This document shows, piece by piece, positions 16,691 through 28,431 of a DNA stretch of 64,000 bases (its first letter is position 1; each line of letters opens with the position of its first letter). Location: assembly GCF_003258355.1 (NCBI RefSeq), contig NZ_QKPO01000006.1:1-64000 (forward strand), given 5' to 3'. Position numbers and translations under genes: made by a program. Source of the DNA: Confluentibacter sediminis. Lineage in GTDB: Bacteria; Bacteroidota; Bacteroidia; Flavobacteriales; Flavobacteriaceae. The notes below the pieces were generated by a model, which searched no databases, was not told the origin of the DNA, and worked only from the letters and a program-made list of their open reading frames with translations.

Positions 16691-17194
16691 ATGAAAGAAT
16701 CCTTAAGTTTTTTAAATCAAAGTTTGCATCAAAAGAATACGGTATTCAATAAAAAAACAACCGTTATTTCTCAGTTAATAAATCTCTTAACCGGATCCAC
16801 GATGGTTGGAGAATATTATCCAAAGAACAAGGGGAACGGCTTAAGAAGTAAAACAGGAGGTGGCAAAAGCAGGAGTCAAGAATTGAGCCTGCTAGAAAAA
16901 TGGCAATCATTATTTGATATCCAACATTGGACCATTACCTATGAATCCATAGATGAAATGCAAGTTCTAGACGATTTGAAAGGCGATATGCCTGGCCATG
17001 AATTTGTCGGCATTGCCATCGATTTTGCAAATAAAACAGGTGTTATTTACCACACACGACCCTTACAGGAAGATGATATTATACATGAATTGCTACATGT
17101 GCGCTTTCCTGACTGGAGTGAACAAAAAGTGAATTACTGGACAAATTTACTTATAAACCAACCGAAAAAAGACATGTCGAAAATGTCAACCTAA
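16691..17194 (+). CDS. Hypothetical protein with an HELLH zinc-peptidase-like motif
   Basis: A 167-residue protein from the ATG at 16691 (MKESLSFL); an upstream TTG start at 16661 is less likely. The N-terminal ~70 residues are basic and polar (KNKGNGLRSKTGGGKSRSQ). The C-terminal half carries DDIIHELLHVRFPDW, with HELLH fitting the HExxH zinc site of gluzincin-type peptidases and a downstream acidic residue as possible third ligand. It has no signal peptide or membrane helix. It is not recognised as a named family. It follows the metal island but no operator links it to the repressor. A small cytoplasmic metallopeptidase is plausible; a non-catalytic zinc protein is also possible. Confidence 0.6.
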   Translation: MKESLSFLNQSLHQKNTVFNKKTTVISQLINLLTGSTMVGEYYPKNKGNGLRSKTGGGKSRSQELSLLEKWQSLFDIQHWTITYESIDEMQVLDDLKGDMPGHEFVGIAIDFANKTGVIYHTRPLQEDDIIHELLHVRFPDWSEQKVNYWTNLLINQPKKDMSKMST

Positions 17195-17229
17195 GCAACA
17201 AAGCTTTCTGAAGTGAATTTAATTCAACG

Positions 17230-17364
17230 ATGGCGAATTTTGCCTGCAAAAACAAAGCGAGAGAAAAAAATGCGATGTTTACGCTTAACACAAAACATGG
17301 GAGAAAAGTACCCACGCTCAAAGTCGAAACCATACAAAATTCATTTTTAAAGAGCCCCCTTTAA
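17230..17364 (+). CDS. Doubtful 44-residue ORF
   Basis: ATG at 17230 to TAA at 17362-17364: MANFACKNKAREKNAMF... It is basic, without membrane helix or motif, and no strong ribosome site was seen (Bacteroidota often lack one). The rest of 17195-17555 has no gene I can support; it is mixed-composition sequence with stops in every frame and may be the remains of a decayed gene. Confidence 0.25.
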   Translation: MANFACKNKAREKNAMFTLNTKHGRKVPTLKVETIQNSFLKSPL

Positions 17365-17555
17365 ATTCATCACTCTAACGGATTATCCTATAGGGCGTGA
17401 AATACCTCTGCACTTACCGACTATGGATATTAAGTTGTTAGGCGTGCAAAAAAAAAATTAAGAGTTCGAGAGTATACCAATACAATAAGGTTTCATTGGA
17501 AAAAGACCGTTTTCTTGAAAAACAGAAATAGAGAAGTGGTTAAGGAGGTTTGCTG

Positions 17556-18266
17556 TTATTTCCATTTTGAAAGAAACCCAACTTTATAACTTTCTCCAAT
17601 AGGTAGTTTCTGATTGTTGAGCAATACAATTTGATTGCCTTCTACATATTTTATGGCTGCTGCATTAACAATAAATGATCTATGGATTCTAAAAAAAAAG
17701 TTCTCTGGAAGGGAATCCTTAACGGATTTCATAGTACCATATACAATTAAATTTCCTATAGAAGTATGATACATTACATATTCATTATGTGACTGAATGT
17801 AAGTAATATCATTATAATTAACATTGAATAATTTCTTATTGGATTTTAATTGAACACTCTTTGTGGATTTATGCGCAGATTCTTTTTTAAAACTTGTTGA
17901 GGGATGTTTATCAATCTCTTTCTTTGCTTTGTTTACGGCTTTTAAAAATCGGTGAAACTCTATAGGTTTTAAAATATAATCTGTGACTTCCAGCTCAAAA
18001 CCTTCCACAGCGTATTCTCGGTATGCGGTGGTCAGTATCACCTTTGGTTTCTGCGACAGCGATTTTAAAAAATCAATTCCAGAAATGTCGGGCATATTAA
18101 TGTCTAGAAATAAGATGTCGATTTCTTCCTTTTCCAAGACAGCTAGGCAATCCAAAGGAGATTTGTAGACTCCAATGACTTCTAGACCGTCTATTTTTTC
18201 ACTATAGTCATTCAGCAATATTCTTGCTGGTTCTTCATCGTCTACGATAATACATTTATAGACCAT
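17556..18266 (-). CDS. LytTR-type response regulator
   Basis: A 236-residue regulator: receiver domain at about 1-120, with acidic pocket DDEE near residues 9-12, phospho-acceptor Asp55 (FLDINMP) and TTAYREYAVEGF; a linker; and a LytTR DNA-binding domain at about 135-236 (YIQSHNEYVMYHT, FFRIHRSFIVN). It binds DNA as a dimer at direct repeats in known members. Its start overlaps the end of the sensor kinase gene by 11 bases, so the two are one operon and certainly a pair. No target is evident; the outer-membrane receptor gene divergent from the kinase is the nearest candidate. It shares no sequence link with the glycan locus. Confidence 0.92.
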   Translation of the reverse strand: MVYKCIIVDDEEPARILLNDYSEKIDGLEVIGVYKSPLDCLAVLEKEEIDILFLDINMPDISGIDFLKSLSQKPKVILTTAYREYAVEGFELEVTDYILKPIEFHRFLKAVNKAKKEIDKHPSTSFKKESAHKSTKSVQLKSNKKLFNVNYNDITYIQSHNEYVMYHTSIGNLIVYGTMKSVKDSLPENFFFRIHRSFIVNAAAIKYVEGNQIVLLNNQKLPIGESYKVGFLSKWK

Positions 18267-19311
18267 TTGCCTTAATTTTTAAAGATATACTAAATACATT
18301 TTCAGCTTCCTCGATTTTAAGCTCATGTTGTTCGGGATATAATAGCTCCAATCTCCTACTTACATTGGCAATACCTATTCCACCAGTTTTATCCACATTT
18401 TTTTTCTCTTGGTAGGAATTGATACAGTCAAATAAAAGGAAATCATGTTCGGTTTTTATTTTAATGGTTACAAATCCGTTTTTGACATCTGCGATATCTC
18501 CATGTTTAAATGCATTTTCAACAAACGGTATCAACAACAATGGTGCTATTTTCTGATTCGGATTAGCATTAGAATACTCAAATGCAATCTTGTTCATGGC
18601 ACTGTCCTTTAACTTAAACAGTGCTATAAAATTATTTATATAGCCAATCTCATCCTTTAAACTTACTCTTCCCTCTTTCATGATATATAATGAATAATCT
18701 AACATCTTAGAAAGTTGCAAGACCGCCTTCGATCCTTTGGGCGATGTTTTATGGGTTAGTGAATAAATGTTGTTTAATGTGTTAAACAGAAAATGAGGGT
18801 TTATTTGCTGAACCAAGAAATTTTTCTCGGCCGTAATAATAGCCAATACTTTTGCCTCTTCTTGTTTACGCATATGAAAATTATACATAAAGTAACTGAT
18901 AAAAATAATAAGCACTATCGGCATAGCATGGCTGAACAATTGTTCTATATCAAAAAGCTCAAGGGTATTTTCATCATATTCACCATTAATCAGTCCCTTT
19001 TCAGTATAATACTGTTGTACTTCAAGAGCTTCAGATTGATAGATAGGGGTTCTTTCTTCCAAATATTCTCCAAGAATGGCTCCAAATATGACGAACACCA
19101 AATTAATCACCACATAGGTTAAATAGCGTTTGGTGTGGTAGTAAACGGGTAAAATCCACTTTAGATTGGAATAAAATACAACCATCTGGATCGAAATGAT
19201 AGAAAATACGCGAATAAATGCCGATAAACTATCTGAAACCCAGTTAAAAATAAAAAATATAAATAGGGTGTATATGACCCATGCCAAAGCATGTTGATAG
19301 CAATTTTTCAT
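18256..19311 (-). CDS. LytS-type sensor histidine kinase
   Basis: A 351-residue kinase of the His_kinase (LytS/YehU) family. Four hydrophobic segments lie at about 8-24, 33-50, 66-83 and 129-145, separated by a polar loop at 84-128. The phospho-acceptor is His173 in INPHFLFNTLNN. The ATPase domain follows, with FVENAFKHGD and GGIGIANVSRRL. It phosphorylates the LytTR regulator whose gene overlaps its 3' end. It is divergent from the outer-membrane receptor at 19540 across a 228-base AT-rich gap, in which I saw no clear promoter or operator. The signal sensed is unknown. Confidence 0.92.
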   Translation of the reverse strand: MKNCYQHALAWVIYTLFIFFIFNWVSDSLSAFIRVFSIISIQMVVFYSNLKWILPVYYHTKRYLTYVVINLVFVIFGAILGEYLEERTPIYQSEALEVQQYYTEKGLINGEYDENTLELFDIEQLFSHAMPIVLIIFISYFMYNFHMRKQEEAKVLAIITAEKNFLVQQINPHFLFNTLNNIYSLTHKTSPKGSKAVLQLSKMLDYSLYIMKEGRVSLKDEIGYINNFIALFKLKDSAMNKIAFEYSNANPNQKIAPLLLIPFVENAFKHGDIADVKNGFVTIKIKTEHDFLLFDCINSYQEKKNVDKTGGIGIANVSRRLELLYPEQHELKIEEAENVFSISLKIKANGL

Positions 19312-19539
19312 ATTTCAAAAGTACCTATTTTGCCAAGAGGTTTGTTATTTTTTCAATGAAACCTAGCAAAGTTTAAATCAACGACCACATTTTAAAACTA
19401 AACGGATAAAAACTTGACTTACCCTGTTTTTAATGGTTCGTTTAAACAATTTGCCCTTTGGTTGAAAAAGTTTTTAAAGGTGGGGTCTCTTTTTCAATTT
19501 TGATCTTAAATTATTTAAAGAACTTAATTTAATGAAATC

Positions 19540-21990
19540 ATGAAACTACTAAGAATCCTACTCCCGGCGACCCTATTTGTGTTAAGTGTATGTTCCACGG
19601 AAGCCCAAAGACGGTCTGTAAAGGAGGATACTCGAGAAGTGATTTTGGAAAATGAAACCTTTGGATTTAACGAAAGGCAATTTAAGGGTATCATTTTAGA
19701 TTCCAAGACCAATGCACCCTTAGAATATGCTACCATATCAGCAATCAATAAAAAAACAAGTGGTATTTTAAAAGGAACGATTACAGATGATCAAGGGCAA
19801 TTTAGCCTTACTATTGAGAAAGAAAAAGAGGATTATTATTTCTTAATAGAATTTTTAGGTTATAAACCCCAAACCATTAGTAATCTAGATTTTTCACGGA
19901 ATAAAATAGATTTGGGTACTATTTTAATGCTATCAGAAGATAATCAATTGGATGAGGTGGTTGTTACTTCAGAAGTTTCCAAGACCAGTTTCAAACTTGA
20001 TAAACGTGTATTTAACGTGGGCGCAGATTTAAGTAATTCTGGAGCTAGCAGCCTGCAAATTCTTGAAAGTGTGCCTTCGGTAACCGTAGGTATGAAGGGC
20101 GACATTTCATTGCGTGGCAACAGTAACGTAAAAATATTGATAAACGGAAATGCGTCCGCCAATAAAAGCAATGGTAAAGCGGCTCTAAATGGTATTTCGC
20201 CAGATATGATCGAACGCATAGAGGTCATTACCAATCCATCGGCCAAATATGACGCTGCTGGATCTGCGGGTATCTTGAATATCATCTTAAAAAAAGAACG
20301 TAAATCAGGCCTTAATGGCACATTTACAGCGACTGCTGGTAAACCTGAAAGTTATGGGTTGGGAGTGAATTTAAATTACAGAACCAATAAAATAAATCTT
20401 TTAGGAGGCATTAATGGGGAATATGGCATAATGAAAAGTTATGACACGTCCATAACCCTTGATAAAACACAAACGCCCAATGAAAATCGCTTTTCAAACG
20501 GGAGTGGTCTGGAAAAGAGAAAAGATTTAAGCGCAAATTTTGGTATGGATTATAATATATCGCCAACCGATTTTTTAAGCGTATCAACCTCTATGGGGAT
20601 TTCTAAGAGTGATAGTGAAAATAGGTATGATTACAGAACTGAAGTAGGAAATACGACGACCCATAGCAATAGAACAGAAACAGGTAATAACAAAAGCCCC
20701 AATTATGAATTAAACGCCAATTATAAAAAGACTCTTGGAGGAAAAGATGAGCATACTTTGGAAGCACGGTATAGCGGTTTTAATTATACGGAAGATAAAA
20801 AAGCAGGTTTTATAAATACTGGAGATTCCGATCTTCAACAACGTTCCAATACAATGTTTCGTGAAGACTCCAATACGGCACAAATAGATTATAAATATCC
20901 TTTCGGAAAAGAGGAAGAAGAAGGTGCCTTGGAATTTGGTTTAAAGTTCGGCAACAGAAAACTTAAAAATGACTATGTTGTGGATGATTTATCAGATGGA
21001 AACTGGAGAAACAATACCAACTTTACCAATGTATTTCAATTTAATGAAAATCTGTGGGCGGGTTATTCGACATACGGGCAGGAATTTGGAAAATTTGGTG
21101 TAAAAGCCGGGTTGCGTTTGGAAAATACAAGACTTTTAACCGAGCTAGAAAACACTAATGAAAAAAACAAACAAAACTATACCGATTTGTTCCCTAGTTT
21201 GCATACCTCCTATAAATTCACTGATGCTCTTTCGTTACAGTTAAGCTATTCACGCAGAATATCGCGGCCAGATATGTTTAGTTTAAATCCGTTTGAATCG
21301 ATTAGCGATCAGTTTAGTCAATTTCAAGGAAATCCAGCTTTAAAACCAGAGTATAGTAATTCCTATGAGTTTGGAACAATTCAAAACCTCGACAAAGGGT
21401 CTTTATTCGCTTCTGTATATGCCAGAACGACCAACAATACGGTTGAAGAAACCCAACAATTGGTCAATGGTATAACTATTGTAAAACCCCTAAATATTGG
21501 TAAACGCAATGATTTAGGAATTGAGTTTAATGGTTCTTACCGTCTGGTCGATTGGTTTAAAATGACCTCGGAGTTCAACTGGTTTTATTACAAACGAACA
21601 GGTAATTATTTAAATCAAAGCTTTAACTTCAATAGCAACCAATGGTCGGCTGGATTAATTAGCACCTTTAAAATACCTATCGATTTGGATGCTGAAGTAA
21701 GTTTGAATTATACCTCTAAAGAAAAGCAATTGCTACAGACAAAAAACAGTAATTTTTATTCCAATTTAGGTCTAAAAAAGAAACTATTTACCAATAGGGT
21801 TGCCGTAAACGTATCCGTAAGGGATTTATTTAATAGTAGACGATGGAATACGATAGTGGATCAACCAAGCCTTTACAGAAGTCAGAACTTTCGTTGGGGC
21901 GGACGACAAATTAATCTGAGTGTAAGTATAAAACTTGGGAAAGCCGATGTTGAAGGTGGTGAAATGGGTGATTATGGCGGTGATTATTAA
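19540..21990 (+). CDS. Outer-membrane beta-barrel receptor-like protein (TonB-receptor superfamily)
   Basis: An 816-residue outer-membrane protein. The signal peptide ends near residue 22 (CSTEAQ). A carboxypeptidase-D-like domain covers about 45-135 (KGIILDSKTNAPLEYATIS). A plug-like region (LQILESVPSVTVGMKGDISLRG, IEVITNPSAKYDAAGSAGI) is followed by a barrel. This matches the OMP_b-brl_3 group, which resembles TonB receptors but often lacks an obvious TonB box. The C-terminus is an unusual Gly/Asp tail (GGEMGDYGGDY) rather than a terminal Phe. It is divergent from the LytS/LytTR pair. Substrate unknown. In Flavobacteriia such genes are common beside LytS/LytTR pairs, which hints that the pair controls it. 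Confidence 0.85.
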   Translation: MKLLRILLPATLFVLSVCSTEAQRRSVKEDTREVILENETFGFNERQFKGIILDSKTNAPLEYATISAINKKTSGILKGTITDDQGQFSLTIEKEKEDYYFLIEFLGYKPQTISNLDFSRNKIDLGTILMLSEDNQLDEVVVTSEVSKTSFKLDKRVFNVGADLSNSGASSLQILESVPSVTVGMKGDISLRGNSNVKILINGNASANKSNGKAALNGISPDMIERIEVITNPSAKYDAAGSAGILNIILKKERKSGLNGTFTATAGKPESYGLGVNLNYRTNKINLLGGINGEYGIMKSYDTSITLDKTQTPNENRFSNGSGLEKRKDLSANFGMDYNISPTDFLSVSTSMGISKSDSENRYDYRTEVGNTTTHSNRTETGNNKSPNYELNANYKKTLGGKDEHTLEARYSGFNYTEDKKAGFINTGDSDLQQRSNTMFREDSNTAQIDYKYPFGKEEEEGALEFGLKFGNRKLKNDYVVDDLSDGNWRNNTNFTNVFQFNENLWAGYSTYGQEFGKFGVKAGLRLENTRLLTELENTNEKNKQNYTDLFPSLHTSYKFTDALSLQLSYSRRISRPDMFSLNPFESISDQFSQFQGNPALKPEYSNSYEFGTIQNLDKGSLFASVYARTTNNTVEETQQLVNGITIVKPLNIGKRNDLGIEFNGSYRLVDWFKMTSEFNWFYYKRTGNYLNQSFNFNSNQWSAGLISTFKIPIDLDAEVSLNYTSKEKQLLQTKNSNFYSNLGLKKKLFTNRVAVNVSVRDLFNSRRWNTIVDQPSLYRSQNFRWGGRQINLSVSIKLGKADVEGGEMGDYGGDY

Positions 21991-22094
21991 TTTAGGTGGT
22001 ATGGTCTCCAATGATAGTGGTTATATCTCCTCTGGTTGTAATCTTTTAAAAATCAATAAAATTATTATAAATTTTAAAAGAGGTATGTTTGCGT

Positions 22095-22262
22095 ATGCTT
22101 GTCTTTAATACAATGATCGTCAGCAATCCTATCGCGGAATGGCCTCTCTACCATAGCGGCAAGAAAGCCATGCTGGATAAGCTAAGTCATAAATATCCAA
22201 ACACATTATTAAGTTTTTGTTATAGAGGATGGGAGCAAATGATGAAAAGCAAATTGAAATAA
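22095..22262 (+). pseudogene. 55-residue ORF, probably a gene remnant
   Basis: ATG at 22095 to TAA at 22260-22262, reading MLVFNTMIVSNPIAEWPLYH and ending FCYRGWEQMMKSKLK. It looks like the C-terminus of a larger soluble protein, but upstream DNA in the same frame is not coding and no family was recognised. The rest of 21991-22490 holds the hairpin at 22275-22311 and AT-rich sequence without further features. Confidence 0.3.
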
Positions 22263-22274
22263 AAATCTTTTTTG

Positions 22275-22311
22275 ATATGTCAAGTGTTTTTAAGCAAAAA
22301 ACTTGACATAT
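22275..22311. terminator. Long hairpin, possible bidirectional terminator
   Basis: ATATGTCAAGT (22275-22285) pairs perfectly with ACTTGACATAT (22301-22311). Inside, a run of T can pair with a run of A around AAGC, extending the stem. It lies between the receptor gene and the 3' end of the convergent GH95 gene, a position suited to ending transcription from both sides. The T tract after it is broken (TATTATTTG), so efficiency is uncertain. Confidence 0.5.
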
Positions 22312-22490
22312 ATTATTTGTTTAGGCCTTTGCAGGTACATGAACATAGCAACTAAAATAGCAAGCCAGATAGTCTCTGCTAGGTAAAAATTTTGGTTATA
22401 AAGGTTGCTCTCTTTTATTCATATAAAAACCTTATAATATTTTAAAAAAAAACAGGGTTGATATAGTCAGATTCAATGCTTTGAATTTTT

Positions 22491-24887
22491 CTACCAAACC
22501 ACTTGTACTTTTTCTCCTTTTTTTAATTCAAGCTCTTTTTTAAGAGTTCCATACACCAAGGTTGTTTTTCCTGTAGTTTTTGCCAGAATAGACACAGCGG
22601 TTATTTTTTTATCTTTCCATGCCATAGAAATTTCGAAACCACCACGCGCACAAATACCTTCAATAGACCCATCTTTCCATGCATCTGGTAAAGCTGGCAA
22701 TAAAAATATTTTGTTATCATTAGATTGCATCAGCATTTCTATAACAGCAGCAGTTCCTCCAAAATTCCCATCTATTTGAAAAGGCGGATGAGCATCAAAA
22801 AGATTTGGATAGGTGCCACCATGTCCTTTGTGTATGCCATCAGATTTGTCGGGATCTACATACTTAAGCAACTCTCTATACATTTTATAAGCATGATTAC
22901 CGTCCCAAAGTCTGGCCCAAAGGTTGATGCGCCATCCTTTAGACCATCCTGTGGTTTCATCACCTTTTATTTCTAAAGTTGTACGAGAGGCTTCGGCCAA
23001 TTCCGGAGTATCGGTAACTGTGATATGATTCCCGGGATATAGCCCGAATAAATGGGATTGATGGCGATGTTTTGGGTCTTCATCTTCCCAATCATAGTAC
23101 CATTCTTGTAAATTTCCTTTTTTGCCAATGGTGTAAGGGTGTAGGTTGTTTTTGGCTTTAATGACCTGATTTAAAAATTCATCATTAATATTCAACACTT
23201 TTGATGCACTTATAAAATCATTGAACAATTCTCTTATCATAGCCAAATCGGCAGTTGCCCCATATAAAGTTGCCCCATGGTACCCTGTAGGAGTGATGTA
23301 CATGTTTTCAGGAGACGTTGATGGCGAGGTTATCCAATGGCCTTTGTCGTCTTTGACCATCCATTCTAAACAAAATTGTACAGCCCCTTTCATTAAAGGA
23401 TAAGCGTTCTCTTTTAAATAGGTTTTGTCTTGAGTGAAGTTATAGTGTTCCCATAAATGTGTGGCAAGCCAAGTACCACCCATATTCCAGTTCGCCCAGT
23501 TGGGGTCTCCGCCACCAAAATCGCCAACAGGATTACTCAATGCCCAGATATCAGAGTTTTGGCAGGCTGCCCAGCCATTAACACCATAATAGGTTTTGGC
23601 GGTAACAGCCCCCGTTAAAGCGACATTTTTTATAAAAGATAATAGAGGTTTGTGTAATTCTGAAAGATTGGCTGTTTCTGCTAGCCAATAGTTTTCTTCT
23701 GCATTAATATTTAAAGTGTAATTGCTGCTCCATGGCGGACGCATATATGGATTCCATATGCCTTGTAGGTTGGCAGGGACACCTTCAGTTCTAGAGGAGG
23801 ATATAAGTAAATAACGGCCAAAATTGAAATACAGAATTTCTAGGTTTTTATCTTCAGATCCGTCGTTATAGCGTAATAATCTTTCATTAGTTGGTAATTT
23901 AGGAGCCTCAGTGTTTTCTAAATGGAATGTAACACGATTGTATAATTCTTGATAATCTTCTAAATGTCTTTTCTTTAAAGCCTTAAATGACTTTTTACAG
24001 GCGTTTTTAAGATTGTTTAATGCCAATGCTTTATTATCAACTCCTTCTGTTACTGGGTTTCTATCAAAACCATTAAAACTTGTCGCTATAGAAACATAAA
24101 TGGTAGCTGCTGTACAATTTTTAAGTTCGATGGTATTTTCTGTAGTTATAACCTCACCGCCAGTATTAGAAACTTTAAAAAGAGTGGTAAATCGGGTGCC
24201 TCTATTTTCATCAAAGAGTATGGCGTTTGGTATGTCTCCTCTGTAGCTTGGTTCAGCATGGTAAGGAGCATATCCATTAATGTTTAAAATGTTTTTGTTT
24301 TTAGTTATTTGATATTTCAATAGGCTTTCAAATCCAATGGAACAATTAATAGCTTTTTTCTTGTCGCTGGTTAACTTAATTGCCATTATTTGGTCTGGGT
24401 AAGATATAAAGTATTCGCGCTGAAATGTTACGCCGTTACTTTCATAGGTAACTTTAGAAACCGCATTATTTAGGTCAAGTTCACGATGGTAATTCTTGAA
24501 ATTTTCTTGATCTTTATAATTAATAAACATAGTTCCCAATGGGGCATACGATTGGGAATAGGCTCCTTGAATGAAACGATTTAAAGAATCGGCTGCTTTA
24601 TAGTTTTCTTTTTTTAAAGCTTCTCTTACAAGTTCAACATATTTATAAGCCTCAGGATTATTGTTAGGGTTAATAGGTTCTCCAGACCAGAATGTAGCAT
24701 CGTTCAGGTATATTTTATCTGAACTTACACCACCAAAAACAGAAGCTCCCATTTTACCGTTACCTAATACCAGAGTTTCTTCAAAATAATTAGCTGGCTT
24801 GTCGTACCATAAAATATTCTTGGATTGAGAATACGTTACATGGGACATACAAGTGAAAACGATGAATAAAGAAAAAGATTTAAACAT
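22491..24887 (-). CDS. GH95 exo-glycosidase (alpha-L-fucosidase or alpha-L-galactosidase)
   Basis: A 798-residue exported enzyme; signal peptide 1-20 (ending TYSQ). The family is clear from LWYDKPANYFEETLVLGNGKM at the start (NGKMG as in GH95), LNINAEENYW carrying the two water-activating Asn, EWYYDWEDEDPKHRHQSHLF with the general-acid Glu, and FQIDGNFGGTAAV with the general-base Asp. GH95 members invert alpha-1,2-fucosides; some act on alpha-L-galactose. It probably works in the periplasm, taking terminal sugars off imported oligosaccharides. It is divergent from the GH2 operon; the intergenic region carries operator A, which points toward GH2. Whether the same site also activates GH95 is not clear. 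Fucose is known on some extended GIPCs, xyloglucan and arabinogalactan proteins. Confidence 0.92.
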   Translation of the reverse strand: MFKSFSLFIVFTCMSHVTYSQSKNILWYDKPANYFEETLVLGNGKMGASVFGGVSSDKIYLNDATFWSGEPINPNNNPEAYKYVELVREALKKENYKAADSLNRFIQGAYSQSYAPLGTMFINYKDQENFKNYHRELDLNNAVSKVTYESNGVTFQREYFISYPDQIMAIKLTSDKKKAINCSIGFESLLKYQITKNKNILNINGYAPYHAEPSYRGDIPNAILFDENRGTRFTTLFKVSNTGGEVITTENTIELKNCTAATIYVSIATSFNGFDRNPVTEGVDNKALALNNLKNACKKSFKALKKRHLEDYQELYNRVTFHLENTEAPKLPTNERLLRYNDGSEDKNLEILYFNFGRYLLISSSRTEGVPANLQGIWNPYMRPPWSSNYTLNINAEENYWLAETANLSELHKPLLSFIKNVALTGAVTAKTYYGVNGWAACQNSDIWALSNPVGDFGGGDPNWANWNMGGTWLATHLWEHYNFTQDKTYLKENAYPLMKGAVQFCLEWMVKDDKGHWITSPSTSPENMYITPTGYHGATLYGATADLAMIRELFNDFISASKVLNINDEFLNQVIKAKNNLHPYTIGKKGNLQEWYYDWEDEDPKHRHQSHLFGLYPGNHITVTDTPELAEASRTTLEIKGDETTGWSKGWRINLWARLWDGNHAYKMYRELLKYVDPDKSDGIHKGHGGTYPNLFDAHPPFQIDGNFGGTAAVIEMLMQSNDNKIFLLPALPDAWKDGSIEGICARGGFEISMAWKDKKITAVSILAKTTGKTTLVYGTLKKELELKKGEKVQVVW

Positions 24888-25046
24888 GATTTAAATTAAA
24901 ATTTAGAATATTATGGTTTTATTAAGTACTTTAAGAATCCTGATGTATGTAAAAAATAATAAGAATCTGGATATCGATAAATCGAAGATATATAATTAAA
25001 AATTCTCCATCAAAGCTTTTAAGGTCTTTGCCCTTTGAAATCACGA

Positions 25047-25079
25047 TTTGTCCATGCATTTGGATAATATATCTATATC
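25047..25079 (+). promoter_or_regulatory. Glycan-locus operator A (upstream of the GH2 operon)
   Basis: TCCAT at 25051-25055 and TCTAT at 25072-25076 start 21 bases apart, with TTTGGATAA between them at the same offset as in three other sites (31120, 37072, 53909). A -7-like TAATTTTA at 25098-25105 starts exactly 26 bases after the second half-site, as in the other three. The second half-site therefore overlaps the expected -33 region. Probable binding site of the AraC domain of the hybrid regulator at 49834-53874. Confidence 0.75.
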
Positions 25080-25097
25080 GACAAAAGGTGTTATCTA

Positions 25098-25105
25098 TAA
25101 TTTTA
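25098..25105 (+). promoter_or_regulatory. -7 element of promoter A
   Basis: TAATTTTA, identical to the element of promoter B and at the same distance from its operator. Transcription should begin near 25110, roughly 190 bases before the GH2 ATG, with a terminator-like hairpin in between. Confidence 0.6.
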
Positions 25106-25155
25106 ATGTTTCTATTGAGTTAGAGTTTTGAATATTTAGTTTAGTTGAGAACATT

Positions 25156-25186
25156 AGGGGGGATATTTTTCGTCTCCCCTTTTTTT
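25156..25186 (+). terminator. Intrinsic terminator inside the leader of the GH2 operon
   Basis: AGGGGGGA (25156-25163) pairs with TCTCCCCT (25173-25180, one G-U pair) and is followed by seven T (25180-25186). The gene to the left is divergent, so this terminator can only act on RNA begun within the intergenic region, most simply from promoter A. It would release a leader of about 75 bases unless polymerase reads through. The remainder of 24888-25303 is AT-rich with nothing else I can name. Confidence 0.75.
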
Positions 25187-25300
25187 GAATAATTTGAATT
25201 CATTGTTGAGAGCAACTACCGTATTTTTTATTAACAACTCGATTATCCAATCAACTTTATAAAATAACATCATTTCAAAGTAACATAACCATAATATTAA

Positions 25301-28423
<3,123 letters not shown>

Positions 28424-28431
28424 AAAGTAAA

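Noticed and set aside
25001-25015. TCCAT at 25006 as an extra half-site upstream of operator A
   Set aside because: It starts 45 bp before the next half-site, not a multiple of 21, and lacks the TTTG core.
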